A stretch of 64,000 bases of DNA from Syntrophaceae bacterium UBA6078 (GTDB lineage Bacteria; Desulfobacterota; Syntrophia; Syntrophales; UBA2210). The notes below the pieces were generated by a model. The model did no database searches. It was not told the DNA's origin and saw nothing but the letters and a program-made list of their open reading frames with translations. Below, in pieces: positions 34,923 through 44,462 of the stretch (within the stretch, counting starts at the first letter, position 1; each line of letters opens with the position of its first letter). The position numbers and the translations under genes are program-made. The stretch spans positions 9,322-73,321 of the forward strand of contig DIXO01000009.1 of the NCBI GenBank assembly GCA_002428735.1, in the 5' to 3' direction.

Positions 34923-36325
34923 AAACTCCCCGGCTCAAGACGAGCGAGGTGATCGCGGCCACCGGAGGAACCCTTGTCAGGGGAAATCCCGATGGAGTCT
35001 TTGCGGGGGTATCGACCGATTCACGGGAAGTGGCCGAGGGCGCTCTTTTTATTCCTCTGACGGGTGAACGGTTCGAGGGTCATGATTTTATCCCCGCTGC
35101 GGCGGAAAAAGGCGCAGCGGGAGTGCTCGTTCAGCGGGGAAAGGAGAAGGTGCCGGATACCGCCTTCGGCGGCGCTGCGGTGATTCTCGTCGACGATACC
35201 CTCCGGGCGCTGGGGGATATAGCGCACTGGTGGAGAAGTGGATTTTCGATTCCCATCGTGGCGGTCACGGGAAGTTCCGGCAAGACGACGACGAAGGAGA
35301 TGATTGCCACCGTGGCGGAACGTTGCGGGACGGTTCTCAAGAGTAAAGGGAATTACAATAACCTGATCGGTCTTCCTCTCACGCTTCTGAAGCTGAACAC
35401 GGAACATGCGATGGCCGTTGTCGAGATGGGGACCAACAGAAAAGGAGAGATCGGGAGGCTTGCCGCCATAGCCGACCACGACATCGGCGTTATCACCAAT
35501 ATAGGACCGGCCCATCTGGAGGGGTTCGGGTCGCTCAATGCCGTGATGGAGGAAAAGGGGGGTATTGTTCTTTGCATGAAAGATTCCGGTGTCGCGGTTA
35601 TCAACAGGGATGACCCCTTTTCTGTGATAATAGGCGATCGGTGGCGGGGCAGAAACATCAGTTTCGGTATCGAGGGAAATGCCTTTGTTCGAGCCGAGCG
35701 CATCTTTATGAGAGGGGAGCGGGGGGTCAGCTTTACCCTTACTATGGGAGGGATCGGCAGAGGAATCGATATGGCCATCGTGGGCAGACACAATATATAC
35801 AACGCCCTGGCCTGCGCCGCTGCCTGCCGGGGCATGGATATCCCCTATGATCTGATCTGTGAAGGTTTGTCGGTATTCAGGCAGATCCCGGGCCGCATGG
35901 AGATTCATCGGCTGAAGGGGGGTGGTACCGTCATCGACGACACCTATAACGCAAACCCCGCTTCTGTGATTGAAGCCCTCAAGACATTGAGTGATCTGAA
36001 AGGAAAAGGCGAGAGTGTCGTGATCCTGGGGGATATGCTCGAACTGGGGGAACACGCCGTGACTTTACATGAAGAGGTGGGAAGAGCCATAGCCGACAGC
36101 GGCGTCGGTACCCTCATCCTCAAGGGCAATTTCTCGGAGGCCGTAGCGAAGGGGGCAGTCGAACGGGGGTTGGGGGAAGACCGGATACATTTTGTTGAAA
36201 CACCTGACAGAATTATCGACACGCTCCGGCCTCTGGTGCGGGAAGGGAACTGGATACTGGTGAAGGGATCGAGAGGCATGAAGATGGAAGAATTTCTCAA
36301 CGTCATACTGGAGGAATTCCGGTAA
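34919..36325 (+). CDS. murF: UDP-MurNAc-tripeptide:D-Ala-D-Ala ligase
   Basis: A 468-residue Mur ligase that completes the pentapeptide. ATP loop VTGSSGKTTTKEMIA, then KGNYNNLIGLPLTLL, EMGTNRKGEIGRL, IDDTYNANPASVIEAL and VLGDMLELG, all MurF-specific. The start TTG 34919 overlaps the murE stop (TTGA), a coupled junction. Confidence 0.96.
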   Translation: MKTPRLKTSEVIAATGGTLVRGNPDGVFAGVSTDSREVAEGALFIPLTGERFEGHDFIPAAAEKGAAGVLVQRGKEKVPDTAFGGAAVILVDDTLRALGDIAHWWRSGFSIPIVAVTGSSGKTTTKEMIATVAERCGTVLKSKGNYNNLIGLPLTLLKLNTEHAMAVVEMGTNRKGEIGRLAAIADHDIGVITNIGPAHLEGFGSLNAVMEEKGGIVLCMKDSGVAVINRDDPFSVIIGDRWRGRNISFGIEGNAFVRAERIFMRGERGVSFTLTMGGIGRGIDMAIVGRHNIYNALACAAACRGMDIPYDLICEGLSVFRQIPGRMEIHRLKGGGTVIDDTYNANPASVIEALKTLSDLKGKGESVVILGDMLELGEHAVTLHEEVGRAIADSGVGTLILKGNFSEAVAKGAVERGLGEDRIHFVETPDRIIDTLRPLVREGNWILVKGSRGMKMEEFLNVILEEFR

Positions 36326-36476
36326 GGGTTTGTTCCGATCCTGTTGTGACGGGAGATGATGCAGGGATGCTGTATATAGTTGTTAATTCATTGTTAACCA
36401 CCACATGCTGTGGTATAGGCGATAGAAGGGTTATCCTCCGCCGATCCTGGAGGGTGTCACGGGGAGAGCGATACGC
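36326..36476. promoter_or_regulatory. Largest gap inside the dcw cluster, with two adjacent inverted repeats
   Basis: This 151-bp gap between murF and mraY has no gene. GTTAA/TTAAC arms (36382-36398) and a 15-base hairpin ACCACA-TGC-TGTGGT (36400-36414) lie side by side, and GGGGAGAG near 36460 is the mraY ribosome-binding site. It could hold an internal promoter or an RNA processing site; no clear -35/-10 pair is seen. Confidence 0.4.
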
Positions 36477-37553
36477 ATGATCTATCATCTTTTATATCCA
36501 CTGAGCGATACGTATTCATGGCTTAACGTATTCCGTTACATAACCTTCAGGACTATTTACGCGGCGATAACCGCTCTGGCCATCTGTTTCGTCCTCGGCC
36601 CTTGGGTAATCGGAAAACTCCAGGCCTTGAGCATCGGGCAGCCGATACGCCATGACGGGCCCAACTCCCATCTCGCCAAGAAGGGAACCCCCACCATGGG
36701 CGGCGTCCTGATCATCTTTTCCGTTGTTATTTCGGTTCTCCTCTGGTCGCGGCTCACCGTTGGCTATGTCTGGATTATGCTCATGATAACAGTGGGATTT
36801 GGTCTGATCGGATTCTGCGACGATTGCCGTAAATTGTCAAAGGGGAGCAAAGGGGTTCCAAAACGGATCAGACTTGCCGGAGAGATCATACTGGCGCTCG
36901 TCGTCAGTATCGTCCTGTACATGGATCCCCACTTCAGCTCGAACATGACTGTCCCCTTCTTCAAGACACTGCTCCCCGACCTTGGCTGGGGATACGTAAT
37001 CCTTTCGACGTTTATTATCGTGGGCGCGGCCAATGCGGTCAATCTGACCGACGGTCTCGACGGTCTCGCCATCAGCCCGGCGACGATATGTTTCGCAACA
37101 TATCTCCTCTTCGCCTATTTTGCGGGAAATATCAAACTGGCCGGATATCTCCAGATTCCCTATGTGGCGGGGGTCGGAGAACTTTCCGTGTTCTGCGGTG
37201 CCATGGTCGGCGCCGGACTCGGGTTTCTCTGGTACAACACATACCCCGCCCAGATATTCATGGGCGATACGGGATCGCTCTCGCTGGGCGGTGCTCTGGG
37301 GACCATAGCGATTCTGACGAAACAGGAGATTCTTCTCGCTATCGTGGGGGGGATTTTTGTGGTGGAGACCATATCGGTCATTTTTCAGGTGGGGTGGTTC
37401 AAGGTGTCGAACGGGAACCGGATCTTCAGAATGGCGCCGATACATCACCACTTTGAACTCAAGGGATGGGCCGAGCCCAAGGTTATCGTCCGTTTCTGGA
37501 TTATCTCCGTTATTCTTGCGCTGATCGCCATCAGCACATTGAAACTGCGGTAA
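36477..37553 (+). CDS. mraY: Phospho-MurNAc-pentapeptide transferase
   Basis: A 358-residue polytopic membrane enzyme that makes lipid I on undecaprenyl phosphate. Hallmarks: [20 protein letters not shown] (two substrate blocks), PTMGGVLII, the [12 protein letters not shown] loop, [13 protein letters not shown] with catalytic Asp residues, and the C-terminal [14 protein letters not shown]. Complete. Confidence 0.97.
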   Translation: MIYHLLYPLSDTYSWLNVFRYITFRTIYAAITALAICFVLGPWVIGKLQALSIGQPIRHDGPNSHLAKKGTPTMGGVLIIFSVVISVLLWSRLTVGYVWIMLMITVGFGLIGFCDDCRKLSKGSKGVPKRIRLAGEIILALVVSIVLYMDPHFSSNMTVPFFKTLLPDLGWGYVILSTFIIVGAANAVNLTDGLDGLAISPATICFATYLLFAYFAGNIKLAGYLQIPYVAGVGELSVFCGAMVGAGLGFLWYNTYPAQIFMGDTGSLSLGGALGTIAILTKQEILLAIVGGIFVVETISVIFQVGWFKVSNGNRIFRMAPIHHHFELKGWAEPKVIVRFWIISVILALIAISTLKLR

Positions 37554-37581
37554 GGAACCGGGCGCGGACAGGTGGCAATCC

Positions 37582-38973
37582 ATGGATCTGGAAGGGAAAA
37601 CAGTTCTGGTGATCGGCTTGGGAAGAACGGGGGTGGCAACGGCGCGGTTTCTTCTCGACAAGCGGGCCCGGGTCCTGGCCGCCGAGGAAAAACCGATTTC
37701 AGAACTTGGAGAAGCTATTGCGCCCCTCAAGGGGGTTTCGGGTATCGAGTTCGGGATCGGGCAGAGGGATCTGGATGCCCTGTCTCGGGTTGATCTGATT
37801 GTCCCCTCGCCGGGGGTTGCCCCCTTCAATCCCCTGCTCGCGGAGGGGGCGCGGAGAAACATGCCAATCGTGAGCGAACTGGAACTTGCCTCCGGCTATG
37901 TGAAAAAGCCGATCATCGCTATTACCGGCACCAACGGGAAGACGACGACAACAACCCTCCTCGGCGAGATGCTTTCCCGATGCGGCAAGAGAGTCTTTGT
38001 GGGGGGGAATATCGGCATTCCACTCATATCGCATGTCGGCGGCAGTCAGGAGGAGGATTTTCTGGTGCTGGAGGTCAGCAGCTTCCAGCTGCAGTGGGTC
38101 AGGGATTTTCACCCCTTCATCGCCATGCTTCTCAATGTGAGTTGCGACCACCTCGATTATCACGCCTCTCTTGAGGAATACCGGGCCGTGAAGGAACGGA
38201 TATTTGCCCGTCAGGGGCGGGGGGATCTGGCGGTTCTGAACGGAGATGATCCTCTGTCGGTCGACCGTGCGAAAGGGCTGCCTGCTGAGCATGTGGTTCG
38301 ATTCAGTTCGTCGTCAAAACTGGCGGAAGGGATTTTTGTGGATGGAGAGTTCCTGAGATACCGACTCGCGGGCCGGGATGAAACGTATCCCGTGGGGGCG
38401 ATACGGTTGAAGGGAGCGCATAACCTGGAAAATATCATGGCCGCCGTTGTTGCCGCGCGGATGTGCGGGTGCCCTGCTGAGAGAATTACCGAGACGCTCA
38501 ATACCTTTATCGGCATTGCTCACCGGATAGAGTTTGCCGGGACGGTGGACGGTGTCGAGTATTACGATGACTCCAAAGGGACCAACGTTGACGCCGTATA
38601 CCGAGCCCTCCAGTCGTTCAACGGGCCGTTGGTTCTTCTTCTCGGAGGGAGATACAAGGGGGGGGATTTTGCAATACTGGAAACGCTGCTGCGTGAACGG
38701 GTGAAGGCCCTGATTGTCTTCGGCGAGGCAGCCTCCCGAATTGAGGCAATGATCGGAAGAATCGTGAAAACCGAACGTGCCGGGACATTGCGCGAGGCTG
38801 TCGGCATGGCCCGCCGTATCGCGGCGTCCGGCGACACGGTCCTTCTGTCGCCGGGGTGTTCGAGTTTTGATGAGTTCAAGAACTATGAGGAACGAGGCTC
38901 CGTCTTCAAGGACATGGTCCAGAGGATGGGTCACGAGAGGAACACAGGGACATGGGCAAAGAGGCTTCAGTAA
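37582..38973 (+). CDS. murD: UDP-MurNAc-L-alanine:D-glutamate ligase
   Basis: A 463-residue Mur ligase, second amino-acid-adding step. Begins MDLEGKTVLVIGLGRTG; PSPGVAPFNPLL, ATP loop ITGTNGKTTTTTLLGEM, VLEVSSFQLQWV, YYDDSKGTNVDAVYRAL and LSPGCSSFDEFKNYEERG are typical. Its end overlaps ftsW by 22 bases. Confidence 0.96.
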   Translation: MDLEGKTVLVIGLGRTGVATARFLLDKRARVLAAEEKPISELGEAIAPLKGVSGIEFGIGQRDLDALSRVDLIVPSPGVAPFNPLLAEGARRNMPIVSELELASGYVKKPIIAITGTNGKTTTTTLLGEMLSRCGKRVFVGGNIGIPLISHVGGSQEEDFLVLEVSSFQLQWVRDFHPFIAMLLNVSCDHLDYHASLEEYRAVKERIFARQGRGDLAVLNGDDPLSVDRAKGLPAEHVVRFSSSSKLAEGIFVDGEFLRYRLAGRDETYPVGAIRLKGAHNLENIMAAVVAARMCGCPAERITETLNTFIGIAHRIEFAGTVDGVEYYDDSKGTNVDAVYRALQSFNGPLVLLLGGRYKGGDFAILETLLRERVKALIVFGEAASRIEAMIGRIVKTERAGTLREAVGMARRIAASGDTVLLSPGCSSFDEFKNYEERGSVFKDMVQRMGHERNTGTWAKRLQ

Positions 38974-40088
38974 CGAGGGGCAGACCGGACATCACGCTTC
39001 TGGTGGTTACGGTCATCCTGGTGGTGATCGGGACCGTGATGATCTACAGCTCGAGTTCCATCATTGCCATGGAGAAATATGGCGACGGGTACCACTATAT
39101 CAAGAAACAGATCGTGTTCGTCCTTCTCGGTTTTGGTGTCATGACAGGGGTATCCAGGATTCCCTACCGCCACTGGGGAAAGGTGGCGTATCCCGCTGCG
39201 CTGGTGTCGGTAGCGCTCCTGACTCTCCTTATTATTCCCGGTTTTGGCACGACGGTAGGAGGCGCCACCCGGTGGTTTCGTATTGCCGGTATCTCGTTCC
39301 AAGTGTCCGAGATGGTGAAGGTTGCACTGGTCATATTCCTGGCCCACTACCTTACGAAGAAGGTCAGCCGCATCAAGGAATTTTCGCGCGTCTTTCTGGT
39401 CCCTCTGGCTCTGCTGCTCATAATTCTCGGTCTTATCCTGCGCCAGCCGGATTTTGGAACGGCCGTCATCATGGTCATGGTCTTCATGCTCATGTTTTAT
39501 CTGGCGGGAAGCCGTGTCACCTATCTCGTCGGACTCGCGGCAACCGCGATCCCCGCGGGAGCCATTCTGATCATGCAGGAAAGTTATCGCATGCGCAGGC
39601 TGCTCTCCTTCCTCAACCCCTGGGAGGATCCGGGCGGGACCGGATTTCAGATCATCCAGTCGTTTATTTCCTTCGGCTCCGGGGGGGCCTTTGGTGTGGG
39701 AATCGGCAACAGCATGCAGAAGCTTTTTTATCTTCCCGAGCCGCATACGGACTTTATCCTCTCGGTCATCGCCGAGGAGGGCGGGTTTGTCGGGGTTGTC
39801 GTCGTTGTGGTCCTGTTCTCCATTCTTGTGCTTCGCGGGTTCGTGATCTCGTTCCGCTGCGACGATCTGTTCGGGATGCTTCTGGCATCCGGATTGACGG
39901 CGGTCATTGCCCTGGGAGCGTTTATCAATATGGCGGCCGTTATGGGGCTTGTTCCCACGAAAGGATTGGTGCTCCCCTTCCTCAGTTACGGGGGAACCTC
40001 GCTCATCATGTGCATGATGGTTATCGGAATATTGCTGAACATATCGTCCCGCCGCGGGCAGGAGGAGACCACGGCGGAGGCCGCATGA
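38952..40088 (+). CDS. ftsW: Septal peptidoglycan polymerase FtsW (SEDS family)
   Basis: A 378-residue protein with about ten membrane segments. SEDS features: GVMTGVSRIPYRHWGKVAYP, GATRWFRIAGISFQVSEMVK, LRQPDFGTAVIMVMV with the catalytic-site Asp, HTDFILSVIAEEGGFVGV and GLVLPFLSYGGTSL. It polymerises lipid II with FtsI. Overlaps murD; 37 bases separate it from murG. Confidence 0.95.
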   Translation: MGKEASVTRGRPDITLLVVTVILVVIGTVMIYSSSSIIAMEKYGDGYHYIKKQIVFVLLGFGVMTGVSRIPYRHWGKVAYPAALVSVALLTLLIIPGFGTTVGGATRWFRIAGISFQVSEMVKVALVIFLAHYLTKKVSRIKEFSRVFLVPLALLLIILGLILRQPDFGTAVIMVMVFMLMFYLAGSRVTYLVGLAATAIPAGAILIMQESYRMRRLLSFLNPWEDPGGTGFQIIQSFISFGSGGAFGVGIGNSMQKLFYLPEPHTDFILSVIAEEGGFVGVVVVVVLFSILVLRGFVISFRCDDLFGMLLASGLTAVIALGAFINMAAVMGLVPTKGLVLPFLSYGGTSLIMCMMVIGILLNISSRRGQEETTAEAA

Positions 40089-40125
40089 ATGAGGGATCCC
40101 AGGGCGAGTCATCCGTGGTGCGCGT

Positions 40126-41247
40126 ATGGAGAAGAGAGAAATCAGGATCATACTGGCGGGCGGGGGAACGGGGGGGCATCTCTTCCCCGCCATCGCCCTC
40201 GCCGAGGAATTTATGGGACGGTCGCCCATGCATAAGGTGCTTTTCATAGGAACCGAGAGGGGCCTGGAGGCCAGGCTTCTTCCACGACTGGGTTTCGCGC
40301 TTCGAACGATTACCGTGGAGGGGGTGAAGGGCAGAGGCCCCGTAAGGATGCTGGGGAGTCTGCTCAAGATCCCCCGGGGGATGGCACAATCCTTTTCGAT
40401 TCTGCGCGAATTCCGCCCCCATATCGCTCTGGGCGTGGGGGGGTACGCATCGGGTCCCGCGGTACTGGCGGCTCATTGTATGGGCATCAAGACGGCCATT
40501 GCGGAGCAGAACGCCCTCCCCGGTACCACAAACAGGATCCTGGGGAGGTTCGCGGACAGGGTGTTCCTGACCTTCCCCGACCGGGAAAGACGGTTTGCGG
40601 CCGAGAAGACCGTTGTCACGGGGAACCCCGTGAGGAGGGCGTTTACAGAAGGAATGATCAGAACCGGCCGGGATAAAAGGGCCTTTTCGATCCTTGTTTT
40701 CGGAGGGAGTCAGGGGGCGCGGGCCATCAACCGGGCCGTTATGGAAGCACTGCCCTATCTGGCGGACATGAAAGAGGCGCTGGTAATAGTGCACCAGACG
40801 GGAGAGAGAGAGGCCGATGAGGTGTCCGCCACCTATCGCGACTATGGCATTCGTGCCGCGGTGCATCCCTTCATCGATGACATGGCGTCCGCGTACGGGG
40901 CGGCAGATCTCCTGATATGCAGGGCGGGAGCGACTTCCATTGCCGAGATAACCGCTATGGGCAGGGCGTCGATCCTGATTCCCTACCCCTTCGCAGTGGG
41001 AGGACATCAGGAGATGAACGCCCGCGTTCTTGCCGATGCGGGGGCGGCGGAGATGATACTCGAGGAGCGGCTTGATGGAAAAACACTTGCCGGGGCCATC
41101 CGAAGGCTTGTGGAAAGCCCGGAAGGGGTACGCCGAATGGAAGTGGCCTCCGCACGATGCGGAAATGTAAAGGCGGCGGCCCGCATCGTGGATGAGTGCA
41201 TGGCCTTGCTGGACGGAAAATCGATGGTACAGACGGGGAGAATCTGA
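40126..41247 (+). CDS. murG: Lipid II synthase MurG (UDP-GlcNAc transferase)
   Basis: A 373-residue GT28 glycosyltransferase that adds GlcNAc to lipid I at the inner membrane. N-terminal IILAGGGTGGHLFPAIALAE, then GVGGYASGPAVLAAHCMGI, AEQNALPGTTNRILGRFAD, FGGSQGARAINRAV and the UDP-binding CRAGATSIAEITAMGRASIL. Stop overlaps murC. Confidence 0.96.
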   Translation: MEKREIRIILAGGGTGGHLFPAIALAEEFMGRSPMHKVLFIGTERGLEARLLPRLGFALRTITVEGVKGRGPVRMLGSLLKIPRGMAQSFSILREFRPHIALGVGGYASGPAVLAAHCMGIKTAIAEQNALPGTTNRILGRFADRVFLTFPDRERRFAAEKTVVTGNPVRRAFTEGMIRTGRDKRAFSILVFGGSQGARAINRAVMEALPYLADMKEALVIVHQTGEREADEVSATYRDYGIRAAVHPFIDDMASAYGAADLLICRAGATSIAEITAMGRASILIPYPFAVGGHQEMNARVLADAGAAEMILEERLDGKTLAGAIRRLVESPEGVRRMEVASARCGNVKAAARIVDECMALLDGKSMVQTGRI

Positions 41248-42620
41248 TGTACAGAAGGGTGAAGAACATACATTTTGTCGGAATCGGCGGGATCGGCATG
41301 AGCGGTATTGCCGAGGTTATCCTCAATCTCGGATATGCGATCAGCGGGTCCGATCTGGAACGCACCGACATCACAGCGAGACTCGAATCGCTTGGGGCGC
41401 GGATATTTCACGGCCACCGATCGTCAAATCTCACCGATGCCGATGTGGTGGTAAAATCGACGGCCATCGGCGAAGACAATCCCGAGGTCATGGAGGCCCA
41501 CCGGAGGAATATTCCTGTTATCCCGCGGGCCGAGATGCTGGCTGAACTCTTGAAGCTGAAATACTCCATCGCCGTATCGGGATGCCACGGAAAGACGACA
41601 ACCACCTCCATCATCTCCACCGTCCTCGCCCACGGCGGTCTTGATCCCACGATGGTGATCGGGGGGAGGCTGGACAGCATCGGGAGCAACGCGCGGCTGG
41701 GAGAAGGTGAGTTTATCGTCGCCGAGGCGGACGAGAGCGACGGTTCCTTCCTCAGTCTCAATCCGTACATTGCCGTTATTACCAACATCGATCGGGAACA
41801 TCTGGACTATTATCCCGGCATCGGGGAGATCAAGGACGCCTTCCTCCGGTTTGCCAACTCGGTTCCTTTCTACGGAGCCGTTGTCCTGTGCAGCGACTGC
41901 GACAATGTGCGGGATATCCTTCCGCGGGTAAAAAGAAAGGCCATCACCTACGGCATATACAACGAAGCCGATTTCAGGGCCGCCGACATCTCCTTCAAGG
42001 GGTTAACGTCCCGATTCTCCCTCTACCAGGGAGAAAAACCCCTGGGTGAGATCGAAATGCAGGTCCCGGGGCTGTTCAACGTCTATAACACCATGGCTGC
42101 GGTAGCCGTCGGTATGGAGCTTGGAATGAATTTTCCAACCATCCGAGAAGGGGCGCAGGCTTACCGAGGCGTTCACCGCCGGCTCGAGATCAAGGGACAG
42201 GCAGGGGGGGTGACGGTTGTCGATGATTACGGCCATCATCCCACAGAGATCAAAGCGGTTCTGGGAGCCGCGCGGCGCGCGTGGGAAGGAAGATTGATCG
42301 TCGTCTTTCAGCCCCACCGATATACGCGTACCAGGGCGCTCTTCGACGATTTTCTCGATTCCTTCGATGACGCCACGGCGCTGATCCTGACGGACATATA
42401 TGCGGCGAGCGAGAAGGAGATACAGGGGGTTCATTCCATCAATCTCAGGAAAGGGATTCAGGAACATGGCCATGGCGATGTCACCTATCTGTCGAGCTTT
42501 GGCGAGATCGCGGACCACCTGTGCGCCATGATACAGCCGGGAGACGTGGTCCTGACGCTGGGGGCGGGGAATGTGTGGAGAATAGGCGAAGATCTTCTGG
42601 AAAGGCTGAAGAGTAGATGA
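41247..42620 (+). CDS. murC: UDP-N-acetylmuramate:L-alanine ligase
   Basis: A 457-residue Mur ligase, first amino-acid-adding step. HFVGIGGIGMSGIAEVILNL, ATP loop VSGCHGKTTTTSIIS, EADESDGSFLSLNPYIAVIT, VDDYGHHPTEIKAVL and VVFQPHRYTRTRALFDDF identify it. ATG 41247 overlaps the murG stop (TGATG); the end overlaps murB (ATGA). Confidence 0.96.
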   Translation: MYRRVKNIHFVGIGGIGMSGIAEVILNLGYAISGSDLERTDITARLESLGARIFHGHRSSNLTDADVVVKSTAIGEDNPEVMEAHRRNIPVIPRAEMLAELLKLKYSIAVSGCHGKTTTTSIISTVLAHGGLDPTMVIGGRLDSIGSNARLGEGEFIVAEADESDGSFLSLNPYIAVITNIDREHLDYYPGIGEIKDAFLRFANSVPFYGAVVLCSDCDNVRDILPRVKRKAITYGIYNEADFRAADISFKGLTSRFSLYQGEKPLGEIEMQVPGLFNVYNTMAAVAVGMELGMNFPTIREGAQAYRGVHRRLEIKGQAGGVTVVDDYGHHPTEIKAVLGAARRAWEGRLIVVFQPHRYTRTRALFDDFLDSFDDATALILTDIYAASEKEIQGVHSINLRKGIQEHGHGDVTYLSSFGEIADHLCAMIQPGDVVLTLGAGNVWRIGEDLLERLKSR

Positions 42621-43564
42621 TGGGAGCGGCCGGGATGATTGCTGGTTCACAGGTTACAGGAAGACTCGGCGCCATCGCCGTCCGGAACGTGCTCTTCGAT
42701 GAACCCATGTCCGCCCACACCTCCATGGGTGTCGGGGGAAGGGCTGACGCGCTGGCCTTTCCCGATACGGACGAGGAACTCTGTCATCTGATCTCGTTTC
42801 TCCGGAGGGAGGGGATTCCCTTTCTGCCGGTGGGAAATGGGACGAACCTGATCGTGAGGGATGGCGGGTATCGGGGGGTGCTGGTTTCCCTGGAGAGGCT
42901 CCGGAAGCTCGAAATAGCAAGAGTCGAGGGGAGCGGAGATGCCCTTGTTCATGCCCAGGCGGGGGTCTCCTTCGCGGGGTTGGTCGATCTTTCGCTCCGG
43001 GAATCACTCACGGGGATGGAATTCTGCGCGGGGATACCGGGAAGCGTGGGCGGTGGTGTCAGAATGAATGCCGGCGCGTGGGGACAAGAGGTGAAGGACA
43101 TTATTTCGTCGGTGACGATTCTCGATGCCCTGGGCCGGATAGGGGATATGGTGAGGAAGGACCTCCTCTTCGAGTACCGGAATCTTGATCTCCCCGCGGG
43201 AGCGATCATTACCGGGGCAACCTTTCGCCTCGCAAAGGGAGACAGCGCCGCGATCCGCGAGCGAGTTTCCGAGATCATGGCGAAACGCAAGACGCGGCAT
43301 CCCCTTTCGTTCCGGAGCGCGGGCTCCGTATTCAAGAATCCTCCGGGGAACACAGCCGGGAAGATGATCGAGGAGGCCGGTCTTAAGAGGTTCAGGATCG
43401 GAGGGGCTGAAATCTCCGAGAAACACGCAAATTTTATCGTAAACAGGGGTGGTGCAACAGCGGCGGATGTCATAGCTCTGATTGACACGGTCCGGGAGCG
43501 GATCCTGGGCGCGAGAGGGGTCCTTCTCGAACCTGAGCTGAAAATCATCGGGGATGAGATATGA
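42617..43564 (+). CDS. murB: UDP-N-acetylenolpyruvoylglucosamine reductase
   Basis: A 315-residue FAD enzyme that makes UDP-MurNAc. HTSMGVGGRADAL and GNGTNLIVRDGGYRGVL bind FAD; EFCAGIPGSVGGGVRMNAG, RSAGSVFKNPPG (active-site Ser) and LLEPELKIIG (active-site Glu) are intact. No tyrosine-loop insert of the E. coli type is evident, suggesting a type II MurB. No ddl follows; ftsQ overlaps directly. Confidence 0.95.
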   Translation: MMGAAGMIAGSQVTGRLGAIAVRNVLFDEPMSAHTSMGVGGRADALAFPDTDEELCHLISFLRREGIPFLPVGNGTNLIVRDGGYRGVLVSLERLRKLEIARVEGSGDALVHAQAGVSFAGLVDLSLRESLTGMEFCAGIPGSVGGGVRMNAGAWGQEVKDIISSVTILDALGRIGDMVRKDLLFEYRNLDLPAGAIITGATFRLAKGDSAAIRERVSEIMAKRKTRHPLSFRSAGSVFKNPPGNTAGKMIEEAGLKRFRIGGAEISEKHANFIVNRGGATAADVIALIDTVRERILGARGVLLEPELKIIGDEI

Positions 43565-44403
43565 AAAAATCCCTCAAATCACCCATCGCGCATGGGAGGA
43601 ACAAGTCCAAGCGACAGGCGGTGACGGTCCGTCGTGAGATCTTCAGGACCCTCGGTATCGTGGGTCTTGCCGGTCTTCTGGCATTCGTTATGGTGTATGC
43701 GTACAACTACGCCCTGTGCGCCGATTATTTTCTGCTGAAGCACGCCATAGTGCGGGGCTCGAAGAGGGTCAGCGAGGAAGAGATAAAGACGCTTGCCGGG
43801 ATATCGACCCCCCTTAATATCCTGACGGTGAGCCCGGAAAAGATGGCGCGGACGATCGAGAAAAACCCGTGGATCAGAAACGCTTCCGTGGGGCGGGAAT
43901 TCCCCGACAGGCTTATTATCGAGATCACCGAGAGAAAGGCCGCGGCCATTCTGGAAAAGGGAAGCGATCTCTATCTGGTGGATCGGGACGGAGCGGTATT
44001 CAAGAAGTTCGAAGCGGGCGATGGGGTGGATGTGCCGGTGTTCACCGGCTTTTATCGGAACAACAACCTGCGGGGCGACCTGCTGAAAAAGGCCTTTTCC
44101 TTTCTGGATTACCTCTCTGGAAGCGATCACTTTCCGCGGATCTGGAACGTGTCGGAGATTTATGTGGATGATGTCCATGATTTTTCTGTCGTGACGGATA
44201 ATCATCTCTTCCTGGATCTCGGCTTTGAAGATTATGAACGGAAGCTGAAACGTCTGCGGAGGGTAATGGCGGATCTGGCGCGAAGCGGTTTCGAAGGACG
44301 ATCCCTGAGTATCGATCTTCAGGACCCCAGCAGGGTGGTCGTTCAGCAGGGAGGCTCGCCCGCGCCCAAACAGGCGGTGGCAAAGCGGAAGACAAAAATA
44401 TGA
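43561..44403 (+). CDS. ftsQ: Cell division protein FtsQ
   Basis: A 280-residue bitopic protein: basic cytoplasmic N-terminus, membrane helix (about residues 32-50, LGIVGLAGLLAFVMVYAYNY), a POTRA domain (LLKHAIVRGSKRVSEEEI, then IEKNPWIRNASVGREFPDRL) and the FtsQ/DivIB C-terminal domain. It recruits FtsB and FtsL. Identified by POTRA pattern and position between murB and ftsA. Confidence 0.9.
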   Translation: MKKSLKSPIAHGRNKSKRQAVTVRREIFRTLGIVGLAGLLAFVMVYAYNYALCADYFLLKHAIVRGSKRVSEEEIKTLAGISTPLNILTVSPEKMARTIEKNPWIRNASVGREFPDRLIIEITERKAAAILEKGSDLYLVDRDGAVFKKFEAGDGVDVPVFTGFYRNNNLRGDLLKKAFSFLDYLSGSDHFPRIWNVSEIYVDDVHDFSVVTDNHLFLDLGFEDYERKLKRLRRVMADLARSGFEGRSLSIDLQDPSRVVVQQGGSPAPKQAVAKRKTKI

Positions 44404-44462
44404 CGGTTTGTGACAACAGGGCGTCCGTTTCGCGCATCCGCGGCGGCAGGAAGGATGGGTAG

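Noticed and set aside
38777..40249. 490-codon frame and the opposite-strand 466-codon frame over ftsW
   Set aside because: Both are shadows of murD-ftsW-murG. FtsW shows proper membrane segments and SEDS motifs in its own frame; these do not.
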